This document shows positions 11,499-21,136 of a DNA stretch of 64,000 nt, one piece after another (positions within the stretch are counted from its first letter, which is position 1; every line of letters begins with the position of its first letter). The stretch comes from Thozetella sp. PMI_491 (taxonomy: Eukaryota; Ascomycota; Sordariomycetes; Chaetosphaeriales; Chaetosphaeriaceae). A program made the translations under genes and the position numbers. The stretch covers positions 22,260 to 86,259 of the forward strand of contig MU270137.1 of NCBI GenBank assembly GCA_021432635.1, given 5' to 3'. The notes beneath the pieces were generated by a model that was not told where the DNA came from, made no database searches, and saw nothing but the letters and a program-made list of their open reading frames with translations.

Positions 11499-13268
11499 AT
11501 GCTGGCGCTAGCAGGTATACTGGTCCTGTCCGTTACTGGGCAGGCCCTGGCTGCTCCCCGGGCTGTCATTACCCTCGGGGTCAACCCCAAACATGCTTCC
11601 TCGCCGCGGCCTTCCCCAATCAGGACCGCGGTGACCGTGGATGGGAAGCCGATCGACGTTATTGCACACTCTCCTGAGGACGTGGAAGATCTGGTCAAAA
11701 AGATCAATGAGATATGCCATAGCTCCGATAAGCAACATTACCCAGAGCTTTGTGGCAACCAGCCTTCAGTGCAGGAAACGAAGATCGGAGAGAGCACCAA
11801 AACCTCGCAGAAGGCCGGCAAAAATCCATCCGGCCCGGCCAAGACCACATACTCGAAGATGCTGCCCAAGCTGAAGACCACCAAGAAGGCTATAGGAATA
11901 ATGCCAACAACTCAAGCAAAGCAGACTTCGGAGAAGAAGACTGTATATCCGCCCAGTTTCAAGCCGTCTTCCCTACCAAACAAAAAGACGCCGCCGGCAT
12001 CCACAGTAGGAAAGGCGGATTCGACGAAGACTACGAGGACCACAAAGATTACTGCTCAGCCTTCCAGAAGCGTCCAGCAGCAACCTAAATCCTCCAAAAA
12101 GGGCACACAGTCAACAGGGGGCAAGAGAAAGACCCTGAAGCCAACCTCGAAGACTCCTCTTTCGTCTTCCGCGTCCCGGAAGCCTACTGCTGTCTCTCCT
12201 TCTAGCGGAAAGAAGTCTTCCCTTCCTCCCCGCACAAGCAAACCTGGGCCAACTCCTTCCAAGATGAGCTCCACCATAGCCGTTTGGAGCACGATGTCGG
12301 CCATATCAGCGGCAAAGTCCGGCGAAGGGCCTGGACCTGCCACAATCAGGACGACAGCTACCCCATCAACCGGTCTTGCAGCTGCGGGCACGCGTCTTAG
12401 CCACACTGTATCGTCCCACAAACCGCTAGTCAATGGAACGTATGTGGGAAAGAAGAACTCGACTTCGGCTTTCGCAAAGGGCAAGTTTTGGCCATTTTGG
12501 AACTCGACCAAATTCAGCGGCAAGCCGTCCGCTCCGATGCCCCTCAAGCAGACTCTTGTGACAGGCGAGATGTCGCTGACCACGACCTTCCAGACCGTGA
12601 CGGTGCCAATGCCAAAGGTCCACATGGGAAGCAGGGACGGAATGATCATTGAAGAATACTGGGATAAGCAAGTCGTTGACGGCAAGACCCAGGGGTACTG
12701 GGCTACGAAGACGGTACGCAGCTATGCTGCGCCTACCTTGGTGGGACAGGCTGAGGACGACGATAGCATGCCTGACTTCCAAATTGAAGATCTCGAGGCG
12801 CTTGGGAGTGATGAAATTGAATTTCTCAGCGAAAATGGCTGGAAGATTATCAAGCGAGATGCAGTCACTCAAGAAGGCATCCAAGCGCCGCACTGGTCTA
12901 ACGGGACTCTCGCTAAACTAGACGACCAGCGCGGGGAAGAGGGTGTCGAGAAGGGAGGGGTGACCGAGACGAAGGCGGAGGCGACGCTTTTCGTACCGCA
13001 GCCGACCCGTTGCACCGTTAGTGTCCCCGTAGTAGGAGGATTGCTCAACTTTGGGAGGATTCTAAAGACGTTCACGAGCACCACCACGGTGACAAGGACG
13101 TATGAATGTGGCAGCTGTGGCCCCACGGCTGAGATAGTTACGTTCAACGCTGGAGGCAAGGGACCTGTGGTTCTCCCGGCTACGAAGACGGTCACGGCGA
13201 AGGACGCGTTCACCGAAGTGGTTCGCGTCTGCTCGACTCTTGCCACCACTGCGACCACTGCGCCTTGA
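11499..13268 (+). CDS. Secreted Lys/Ser/Thr-rich protein with one CxxC/Thr module
   Basis: A 589-residue predicted secreted protein with no known function. I start it at the Met that opens a clean signal peptide (MLALAGILVLSVTGQALAAP); the frame is open further upstream but without such a sequence. After a short N-terminal segment with three cysteines in a possible folded region (EICHSSDK...CGNQ), residues of about 80-300 are rich in Lys, Ser, Thr and Pro, and should be extended and probably O-glycosylated. The C-terminal 75 residues form a module RCTVSV...TYECGSCGP...GKGPVV...VVRVCST. The same plan recurs in the genes at 16789 and 19880. No transmembrane or GPI tail is visible. Function is unknown; a cell-wall or extracellular matrix role is only a guess. 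Confidence 0.75.
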   Translation: MLALAGILVLSVTGQALAAPRAVITLGVNPKHASSPRPSPIRTAVTVDGKPIDVIAHSPEDVEDLVKKINEICHSSDKQHYPELCGNQPSVQETKIGESTKTSQKAGKNPSGPAKTTYSKMLPKLKTTKKAIGIMPTTQAKQTSEKKTVYPPSFKPSSLPNKKTPPASTVGKADSTKTTRTTKITAQPSRSVQQQPKSSKKGTQSTGGKRKTLKPTSKTPLSSSASRKPTAVSPSSGKKSSLPPRTSKPGPTPSKMSSTIAVWSTMSAISAAKSGEGPGPATIRTTATPSTGLAAAGTRLSHTVSSHKPLVNGTYVGKKNSTSAFAKGKFWPFWNSTKFSGKPSAPMPLKQTLVTGEMSLTTTFQTVTVPMPKVHMGSRDGMIIEEYWDKQVVDGKTQGYWATKTVRSYAAPTLVGQAEDDDSMPDFQIEDLEALGSDEIEFLSENGWKIIKRDAVTQEGIQAPHWSNGTLAKLDDQRGEEGVEKGGVTETKAEATLFVPQPTRCTVSVPVVGGLLNFGRILKTFTSTTTVTRTYECGSCGPTAEIVTFNAGGKGPVVLPATKTVTAKDAFTEVVRVCSTLATTATTAP

Positions 13269-13673
13269 AGGGTCCGTTCCCTCTGTCTCCGCTTCATGTC
13301 TCTCATGTCTCTGTAGATCCTGATAGTGAATTATTATAATCACCCCTCGGACTGGCATTGTGTCTTCAACTGGGCAGCCCCATTGGCTATAGAGACTTTT
13401 CGTGGAACCGCTGTGATCAGTATTCGCTCTTCCTGAACTCCGCACAAACAGACCTGGTATGGCGGGGTAGTCGGGCAATCATGCTTTCTTTCTTCTTCTC
13501 CCTGCCCGCTTGCCTTCTACAGCTGAATGCCTCACGCCACCGACGTGCTACGTAGCGATCTGAGCAGTCATTTTATAACCGCGCAGACATCGCAACGGTC
13601 AAACCTTACAGCGGAGAGACAAGCCCCACCGTATGTTGCATGAGTAGACCTGTGCGCCCAGGGAGCGATCATC
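13269..13673. other. Short spacer
   Basis: Intergenic stretch with no gene or repeat that I recognise. Confidence 0.5.
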
Positions 13674-14327
13674 ATGCCAAGTGCGCTACAGCTTGGCGAA
13701 TTCGTCGTGGATTCGACCGAGTCGCCGAAGCTGGACAAGGTGCTCTACGTAGGAGCATCCGGTGGTACCCATCAAACCTTTGCCCTAAGCGACGTCACGA
13801 ATGCAGCCTCGGTAAGCGGCAGCAGGACGATGGAGGGCAGCACGACTTACGCCGACTCCGGCGACGCGGCCAAAGAAGCCGCAGTGCAACAGGAGCCTCT
13901 CCTCCGCATATCGCGCAAGTCACTGATGTCGTCCGTCCTCCGGGCGGAGGATGCGTCCGGGGCGGCGGTCGCCTGGCTGTCGAAGCCGCTGCTCTCGTTT
14001 GGCAAATGGTGCCTTACCTTCCCGGCCCAGTCTCCGCACTCCAGCCACGCCATCGAGATGAAGCCCACCAGCACGGGGAAGAGGACCTACGGGTTCATCC
14101 AGGAGAGCGTGCCGTTCTTCTGGGACATGGAGGACAAAGCCGGGGCGCGCAAGTGCACGCTGTGGAAGGCCATCAACGGCAGACGGAGGGAGGTGGCCCG
14201 CTTCGAGGCCAAGCGGGCCAGAGACCGGGAGGGCATCCTGGCGGTGGACGAGCAGGGCGTGAGCGCCGTGGTGGCCGGGCTCACCTGCATCGCCCTGTTG
14301 AACCGGGTCGATTCGTTTGAGAAGTAA
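13674..14327 (+). CDS. Small conserved-type protein, possibly Tubby C-terminal/LURP-like
   Basis: A single-exon gene for 217 residues, without signal peptide or membrane span. The pattern of alternating short beta-like segments (RTYGFIQESVPFFWDM, KCTLWKAINGRRREVARFEAKRA, GILAVDEQGVSAVVAGLTCIALLNRV) resembles small Tubby-like or LURP-one-related beta-barrel domains, where residue patterns such as W.......g....r form strands. This is a weak structural impression, not a recognised family. The acidic or small-residue middle part (SGDAAKEAAVQQE) looks disordered. It lies between two genes of the secreted CxxC/Thr family but shares no module with them. The coding call rests on length, codon use and clean ends; the start is the first Met in frame. 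Confidence 0.6.
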   Translation: MPSALQLGEFVVDSTESPKLDKVLYVGASGGTHQTFALSDVTNAASVSGSRTMEGSTTYADSGDAAKEAAVQQEPLLRISRKSLMSSVLRAEDASGAAVAWLSKPLLSFGKWCLTFPAQSPHSSHAIEMKPTSTGKRTYGFIQESVPFFWDMEDKAGARKCTLWKAINGRRREVARFEAKRARDREGILAVDEQGVSAVVAGLTCIALLNRVDSFEK

Positions 14328-16788
14328 TTAACGCTGGGGAGGTTAGGTGGGGGAGGGGAGTCCATACGTCGGAGGGGGCTGCCGCGACCGCGCGGCCGAT
14401 GTGACTGCCAGTGGTCTCTAGATCCGGTTTTCTCAGCGGCTGCGCCGTTGTTTACTTCCAACCGGGATTGAGTGCATTGCCAAGAAGGCTTGGCACGATC
14501 CGAATTTGTTTACTTTTGGGGAAAGGGGCTTTTGGCTTTTGGGGGAAGGCCCACTGGCCTGGATAGGGCAGGGTAGCAGCGGCCGACGACGACGACGGAA
14601 CCGGTTCCGTGGGCAGATAATTAACCTTTGCGCTACGAAGCCAGGCCTCTCAATTTGACCAATTCGACGGCGGGACGGTTCCCGAGAGGAAAAGCCCTCC
14701 CGGAGCGTCCGCACGAGGCGAGGACCAGCTAGCAAAAGGCCGGGGCGTAGCGTCCCTGCTGCACGGTCCAATCTTGGATGTGGGCGAGGCTCGTGAACAA
14801 AGGCGGCGGGCGGCGGCGCTGAGGCGTGGGCCTGGATGTGGCTCGTGGGCTGCCCTTGGGGTGCCTTCGGGGGGGGCCTTTGGGGAACTAGACAGGTCCA
14901 GAGCCACCGTTGCAACCATAAAAAGGTCTTGGCGGACCTCGCTTTGGATATTCTTTCATACTTTCTGGGGGAGTATATTCGCCCCTCAATAATGGGCTCG
15001 GCGAGGTGTCTCCCGTCCCAAACAAGCTCCGACTAGCCCAGCGCCCCCAGCCAGGCGCGCTCTCGGCGCCCTTTCGGTACTGGGACCCTTCTGTGCCGAC
15101 CCGGAGTTGCGCGGCCCTGTGTGCCATCGACGGCCTGGCTATTTTTAGCGCCTGTCGCCTGTCGCCCCCGCAATTATGCCGCGTGCAGTGGGCCACGCCT
15201 ATACCTAGACCGCACCTTCTCGTAAGGCGTCTGGGGCCCGGCTCCATTGAATGGAAGCTTTGGCACCACCGACTGGGTCCTGTGAGCCTCCCGCCTTCCC
15301 TTCTCGGGGCCATTTTTATTTCTTTCGTCCTTTCCTCCCATGTTTATTTTTGGCCGCCGAGTCTCTCCTCGCTCGCTTGGCCGAACCGAACCCGGAAACC
15401 CCGGGGGTCGATCGGGCTGCGTTGCCGGTGCGACTCGACCCCGGCCTGCAGACGCGGTTCTTCGCTAGAGAGGGAGGATGAGGGGGACTCTAAAGGGAGG
15501 GACTATATGGCAGGCTTGGCAAAAGCTGCTCCTCTTCTTGATTCTATGTACCGTACCTCAGATACCGTTGACGACGTCCATGCACCGCGTCGAGGGCATA
15601 CCCAACCCAAGCGAGGCCCCTCTCCGGGTGCATCATAGCACTAATCGTGCACTCGTCGAGGGCAGGACAGGTGTTCGATCCGCCTGAAGCCATGGGTCCG
15701 GGCAATAATGGACGCATCTTATGATCTAGATTAATATTGCTTGATTAAATCTTGGCGGGATTGAGAAGTCATGGAGATTGAGGCATTCGGGGCGGTCGAT
15801 TTATCCACCCAATCGAACGCCAAGAGCTCCCTCGTCGAATTCGCCGTCGTCCCCCCCCTTTCCCCCCTCCAACGTTCCTCGCTGCCTCCCTAGGGCCAGT
15901 CGAGCCATGGGTCCCAGCTGCGGGCTCGCTTCGATATTTACCGTCTTACCCCTTAGACTGTCTCTTTATTCACGTGTGCCCTCCTTAGCGAGCTGCACAC
16001 CTCGTTCCAGCAACCATCCAAGCAGACCGCCCGCGGGACTGCCGTTAGGGATCCGCCGGAGGGAGGCACACAGAGAGTCATCGCGCCCCAAGCTCGACCC
16101 AGCGTCCAGGGAGCGGCCTGGCCGCGCGAATCCTTTTTTCTTCTCTGCCCAGCGGACCAGCTCCCCTGGCAGGGTACTAATCGCAATATATGCTCTCGTC
16201 GGTCCCGAACCTTTTTCATCTCGTTGCTTCCAAAAATTGCTACAAAGTAGCATTCCTCCCCGAGTGGCTCGCCCACGAGCTGAACTGAAACTCTATCCGC
16301 CCAATCTCCCTCCACCGCCGAACCTCGTCTTGCGTCTTGCCCTTGCCGGCTTTTCTTCTCTTATCCTACGTGGTGGCGTTCCGAGGACCCTAACGCGACT
16401 AGTCGGTGCAACTGCGGCCTCCTACCCCGTCATCGGCCGGTCACACGCCGTCCCACGGCATGCTTCGGCCATCCTGGGCGTACCAGCAGACATGACCTTC
16501 TCCCGCCGCCGAATTCCTGGCTCCTTGAAATGATATGCCCACGCCGCCGCGACCACTCCAGGGTACGATGATCGAGCTGCGCCAGCCCCTGGCCTGATCC
16601 CGTCTTGTCGCCTTCCCGCCGATCCCAGGAGCGGCTATCTAGGCTGGCCAAGTGATCCCATTGCTATAAGAGTGCTGCATCTCGTTGGCAGCCGCTTGGG
16701 GGTGAACGACGGAGGCCCCAACCTCTGCCTCGCTAAAGTCTCCCGACTATTCGCTTGGTCCATCTCAAACTAGCATCGCTTGGCGAGA
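14328..16788. other. Long spacer upstream of second secreted-protein gene
   Basis: About 2.5 kb, GC-rich on the left and pyrimidine-rich on the right. Several open frames exist on both strands, but they are Arg/Pro/Ser-rich with no family resemblance, so I do not call genes. The right end should be the promoter and leader of the gene at 16789. Confidence 0.5.
16665..16672 (+). promoter_or_regulatory. TATA-like box of the gene at 16789
   Basis: The sequence TATAAGAG lies about 120 bases upstream of the start codon and is a reasonable core promoter element for this secreted-protein gene. Confidence 0.4.
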
Positions 16789-18108
16789 ATGGAGCTGTCT
16801 CTTTTGCTCGCCATGGCGGCGGCGGCGGCCGTCAGCCCTGCCTTGGCATCCCCCATCGCTGCCCTTTATGCACCGGCGGATGAGATACAGTCGATCGACC
16901 CCGGCGGGCCAATGGGTCCCGCGACGGATACACCCATGGTGGTGAACCTCGGAGGCCCGATCGAAGTCCCGACCAAAACTGCGACGCCGAGCCGGATGAC
17001 GGTGAACCCTGGTGGCCCCATGGTCACAGCGTCCCGCTCTTCTCCTCCGAGTGGCAGCGCTACGCCCTGGACGCCATCTTCCTCGACCAGCCAGGGCATC
17101 CCACTGCCTTTTAATCCCGGTGGCCCTATTATTCCCGTATCACAGCCTACCTCGAAGCCTGGAGCAAAAGCGGCGGGTCCGGGGGAGCCAACGCTAGCAT
17201 CGGACGGAAGAGATGCCCCACCGGCGCCGTCGAGCGCCGCGCCTGCGTGGAACCCCCCGCCCCCGCCGCCACCGGGAGGGTATCCCCCGCCCCCTCCGCC
17301 TCCACCGCTTCCCTTTCTGCCCTTCCCATACGGAGGCTTTGCCCCGAGCTGTAGGCGCAGCACACACCACAGTACGCGCCCTAACCTCCCGATTGAGGAG
17401 GCCCAGGCGTCAGCTACGAACCGGCTTAGACGTGGCCTACCTCCCATCACCAAGGCAGCGAGCCTCAGCTTGCCAGCGGCGACGGCGACGGCGAGAGCGT
17501 GCACCACCACGCTCTCCGAATCCGTCTCTAATCCCTGCGAGTGGCACGGCACACAGACGATATATCCCTCGACCACGACGCTGTATCAGGGGGTAGATTG
17601 CCACGGATGCACAGATCTATATGTCCACAAGAACATGTGGTTTTGCCCCATACAGCGTATTAATGCTACGCAGTCGGTTGCGACCCCTTCGACCCACTGG
17701 AGCACGACTTGTCTCCCATCGGCAACCATAAGCGAGGGCCCGAAAACAAGCAGCAAAGTCAAATTCGCGAGACCCACTAGGACGTTATCGATCGACTACG
17801 GCCTATTGCCAGCTGGGTTAGGGCCAAGGGGAGCTGAAGTTGAAGCTGCCCGTCCAGACTATGAAGCTGACGATGTGGAGGACGCCTGCGCCTGCCCTAC
17901 CACACTCTTTGTCCGGGCCCCGCAAACTGCCGGTCGAACCTCGACGTGCTACTCGAAGTGGACAACTAGCACCAAGCAAATCGACTGCGACGGCTGCCCG
18001 TTGGTGGTCATGACCGTGCTGCAAGGGTTCGGGCCCCCGGCGCACTTCACAAAGACAACCACGCTCTCATTGGGCACGACCACGGCCTATGCCTGCATGA
18101 GCACCTGA
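16789..18108 (+). CDS. Secreted Pro/Gly-rich protein with two CxxC/Thr modules
   Basis: A single-exon gene for 439 residues. The signal peptide is MELSLLLAMAAAAAVSPALA. The N-terminal third carries four spaced GGP motifs (DPGGPM, NLGGPI, NPGGPM, NPGGPI) followed by two polyproline runs around residues 155-180. Two copies of the family module follow. The first runs ACTTTL...TQTIYPSTTTL...VDCHGC...WSTTC. The second runs CACPTT...CYSKWTTST...IDCDGC...GFGPP...TTAYAC and ends three residues before the stop. The protein is likely extended and wall-associated with folded Cys-rich knobs. It is a neighbour and distant relative of the genes at 11499 and 19880. Function is unknown, and no GPI signal is seen. 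Confidence 0.78.
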   Translation: MELSLLLAMAAAAAVSPALASPIAALYAPADEIQSIDPGGPMGPATDTPMVVNLGGPIEVPTKTATPSRMTVNPGGPMVTASRSSPPSGSATPWTPSSSTSQGIPLPFNPGGPIIPVSQPTSKPGAKAAGPGEPTLASDGRDAPPAPSSAAPAWNPPPPPPPGGYPPPPPPPPLPFLPFPYGGFAPSCRRSTHHSTRPNLPIEEAQASATNRLRRGLPPITKAASLSLPAATATARACTTTLSESVSNPCEWHGTQTIYPSTTTLYQGVDCHGCTDLYVHKNMWFCPIQRINATQSVATPSTHWSTTCLPSATISEGPKTSSKVKFARPTRTLSIDYGLLPAGLGPRGAEVEAARPDYEADDVEDACACPTTLFVRAPQTAGRTSTCYSKWTTSTKQIDCDGCPLVVMTVLQGFGPPAHFTKTTTLSLGTTTAYACMST

Positions 18109-18556
18109 GCGCTGCTGAGCTGTATGAATAGGGATATACAGACCTCCAAGAGCACTTCATTGGCATCCGAGCTGTTCCCAATACCCCGGGGGAGGAAAGG
18201 AGATCTATTGAGCAGCATGGAAAATGGAGCGACGGCTATCATTATGCTTTCTTAGTCAATGGAGTCTGGGGCTGGGAGAAAGGCGCAACGTCTGCAAATA
18301 GATTTATTCTCGCCTCTTTGTTCCGTTTGTGGTCTAGCGTGCCGCTGTATGGCTAACGCTAGGCGGACCTTGCTTCCCTTTGACACCTGCGATATGAAAT
18401 CATGTCCCTCCAGCCTAGTCGGGTGGCATGAGGGTTAGCAGCTTCGGGAGCCAGCATGCTGACCCGAGATACGAATACACCCCTATGTAGTTCACAAAAA
18501 AAGATACGGCGCGGCGATTACCGGCTTGGCAGTCTGTAATCACGAGCCCCATTTCG

Positions 18557-18589
18557 ATGACAACCTAATGACAACCTAATGACAACCTA
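18557..18589 (+). repeat. Three perfect 11-bp tandem copies
   Basis: The unit ATGACAACCTA is repeated three times without change in noncoding DNA. It is too short to belong to a known element. Confidence 0.9.
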
Positions 18590-19794
18590 GAGAGTGTCAA
18601 GAATGCGTCGATAACAGAGCGCGTCTCTTGACGAATTTGAATGTTATACGCGGGTTGATAATAAATCAAGTCCGATAGCCCCGCGGGAATCTAGGGGTGA
18701 CGGCTCAGTTTCCCCGGGTGCCAGCTGGAGGCTGGGTCCCGATGCTCAGGTCCACCCAGCCTCGCTGAGACAGCCGAAGCACCGCACGTTGCCGCGTGGA
18801 GACCGTGAAACAAACCCATGGCGAAGCAGTCGAAAAGCTACATCGGACTGAACAAGGCGGCTGTACGTTCATCCTCCGCCTGGCACGACGGTTGCCGACA
18901 TCCGGTGCCGTGGGAATGGCCTTGGCTACTAGGGGACTAGAAACGGCCCAGCCGTCTTTGACACGATCCCAAGGCGGAGCCCTAGTCGAATCTTCGTGAC
19001 TCGGGGTGTTGGCACGCGAGACTGCCACCAGGGAAGTCGCAGCCGGCACGGCCGTGGCCGCTAGAAGGCAAGGCTGGGCTGTCATTACCTGATTTCGAAC
19101 TGTGCGTCCCGCCGAGGTAGCACCTCGGCGATGGGGACAAGTCACATCGCATCATGGATTTTGAACTTTTTGCTCTGTATTCCTCTTTCAGATACTGTTT
19201 CGATCGGTCTGTTTATTCCTACCAGGATTCTGGGCTAAATGACGTTATGAGGGCAATCTAAGGATATAGCCTATGTGGCGACAGGGTTGCTTCGTGACGC
19301 CAGTTAATCGGGCATCATTCGCCCCGGGAGAATGCCCTCATCGACGCACCTTAATTTGTCCTCTGTTTTTGTCTCTGTCTATTGCTGCGCTGATCAGTGG
19401 GGTGGGTTTATTTTTTTTTTTTACTTCGAGCATCGGGACGGACCCTACTGGCTGTACATTCCAGAAGTGAGTGACATCCTCGTTAGGGGTAGCCACGCAG
19501 CCACGGAACGAAGATATGGACATCCCGCCGCTGTCTCATTAGTTGGACGCGACTCCCTCCCTTCTAGGAACAGTCCGGACATGCCAACTCCACCCACTAC
19601 TGTCCTTTCGCCTTCCGCGCTCTTTCATCTCAATTTAGCTTCACGGCTAAGTGTGTAGTTCGGTGGCCTAACCTCGTCTCGCTGACCCACTGGGCACAGT
19701 GCTAGCTTCGAGTCCGGGCCTTTACTGGATTAAACGGTTCACCTTGAACTCAGTTGGCCAGACCTGTCCGCCACCGCCCGTGGGAGGGTATATG

Positions 19795-19802
19795 TCTATA
19801 TA
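19795..19802 (+). promoter_or_regulatory. TATA-like box of the gene at 19880
   Basis: A TATATATT stretch about 80 bases upstream of the chosen start is a candidate core promoter. It also argues for the inner Met as start rather than the Met of the longer open frame. Confidence 0.35.
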
Positions 19803-19879
19803 TTCTCCTTAGTTGCCCACCTAACCCGGGAATTCGAGAAACTGATCTTCAGCACCAGAACAAATATCAAACGCAGAAT

Positions 19880-21136
19880 ATGGGTTCTCGCAGAAATTCT
19901 CTCGGCCTCGCGCTTCTCGCCAACGCCATTCCCGCCATCGGGCATGTCATCCCCACGCCTCCTCCGGCCCCCAACGCAACCAGCACGGCGTGTACAACCG
20001 TCTTGACCTCCACACTTAGCGGCTTCCGAGGGGACTGGCAACCGGAGATCGCACACACAGTTTACCCAAGTACAGTGACAGAATCCCACCGGGTCCCTTG
20101 TGGAGACTGCGTGCTCTCTATTTCGTACGTTCTGGCACGTCCCTGGGGCGGACTCGGCCCCGAGGAGCGCGTCACCGGCACAGTCACGGCGACGGCGCCT
20201 TTCACCACTACCACCACTGTCTGCGAGGCCACAGCCACAGGACATCGTGGCCCTCCGCCGCCTCAAGAAGAGCCCCCGGTTGCGGATAACCCGGCAAAGA
20301 AAACCACAGTCGAGGAACCCTCAGCCAAGACGCACACAACCGTAGAAGCCCCGGCTGAGGAAACAAAAACCGTGGAGAGCCTGTCTAAGACAACAACATC
20401 TGAGGAAAAACCGGCCACGAAAACGGCGCCCGTGGAACCCCGTGGGGACGCCCCGGCGGCGCCTGCCACCACCTCCTGCTCGAAAACGACAACAGAGTCA
20501 ACAAATAGCCCGCGGGCCGCACCTCCTCCTTCCAATTGCACGTACACCACCGTGACTCCAGTGACGCCAGTCCGCGGGGGTACCAAGACGGTCTACAGGT
20601 CGACCGTGACCTACACCAGCTCCGTAAACTGCGGAGGGTGCTCAACAATGACCGTATCGGCATTTAACCCTTTTCACCCAGGGCCGGTCATCTTCTTCAA
20701 CGCTACAACCACCCTGCCGGCCACAACCACTACCGCATACGCGTGCCAGAAGTCGTCGAGTTCCACCTCAGCGATGGCCACTGCGAGCCGCCACCCGAGG
20801 GATGAGGTGGAAGGACAGGCGGCCGGTGCTGCACACACTGGCCCGGATGTCTCCACTATGACGCTCACCAAGACGAAATATCAGCACACCACCACCTCCG
20901 TGCGAGGCTCGGACTGCGAGGCGCACCCCACGAAAGGACCAGGCGTAGTACCCAGGAAGTTCGAGGCCATCAGCAACCACGAGGCACCACAGCAACCAAG
21001 CCTGGGGCCCGTGCTGGCTGTCACCTACGCCAAAACAGAGACGGTGGTGTCACCTGGAACACAGACAGTCTACTCGAACTCATGCACTCGCACTACTACG
21101 CGGGCTATCCCTCACCCGACCGCCGGTGCCCACTAG
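19880..21136 (+). CDS. Secreted Thr-rich protein with two full and one worn CxxC/Thr modules
   Basis: A single-exon gene for 418 residues. I start at MGSRRNSLGLALLANAIPAIGHV, a plausible signal peptide, rather than the upstream in-frame Met. Module 1 runs ACTTVL...HTVYPSTVT...VPCGDC...GLGP...TTTTVC. A linker of about 90 residues rich in Glu, Lys and Thr (VEEPSAKTHTTVEAPAEE and similar) follows. Module 2 runs NCTYTTV...KTVYRSTVTYTSSVNCGGC...GPV...TTTTAYAC. A third region (TMTLTKTKYQHTTTSVRGSDCE, later SNSCTRTTT) looks like a worn copy with lost cysteines. The protein should be heavily O-glycosylated. It is the third of three related neighbours on this strand. Function unknown. Confidence 0.78.
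   Translation: MGSRRNSLGLALLANAIPAIGHVIPTPPPAPNATSTACTTVLTSTLSGFRGDWQPEIAHTVYPSTVTESHRVPCGDCVLSISYVLARPWGGLGPEERVTGTVTATAPFTTTTTVCEATATGHRGPPPPQEEPPVADNPAKKTTVEEPSAKTHTTVEAPAEETKTVESLSKTTTSEEKPATKTAPVEPRGDAPAAPATTSCSKTTTESTNSPRAAPPPSNCTYTTVTPVTPVRGGTKTVYRSTVTYTSSVNCGGCSTMTVSAFNPFHPGPVIFFNATTTLPATTTTAYACQKSSSSTSAMATASRHPRDEVEGQAAGAAHTGPDVSTMTLTKTKYQHTTTSVRGSDCEAHPTKGPGVVPRKFEAISNHEAPQQPSLGPVLAVTYAKTETVVSPGTQTVYSNSCTRTTTRAIPHPTAGAH

Larger units (their letters stand above)
18109..19879. other. Spacer between second and third secreted-protein genes
   Basis: About 1.8 kb without a gene that I can support. It holds the small tandem repeat at 18557-18589 and a T-run near 19410. Confidence 0.5.

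Noticed and set aside
12056-12685. Long minus-strand frame opposite the first secreted-protein gene
   Set aside because: It is the shadow of a biased Lys/Thr-rich coding sequence on the other strand.
15006-16533. Two plus-strand frames of 210 and 251 codons
   Set aside because: Composition follows GC- and C-rich DNA, with no domain, signal peptide or splice support.
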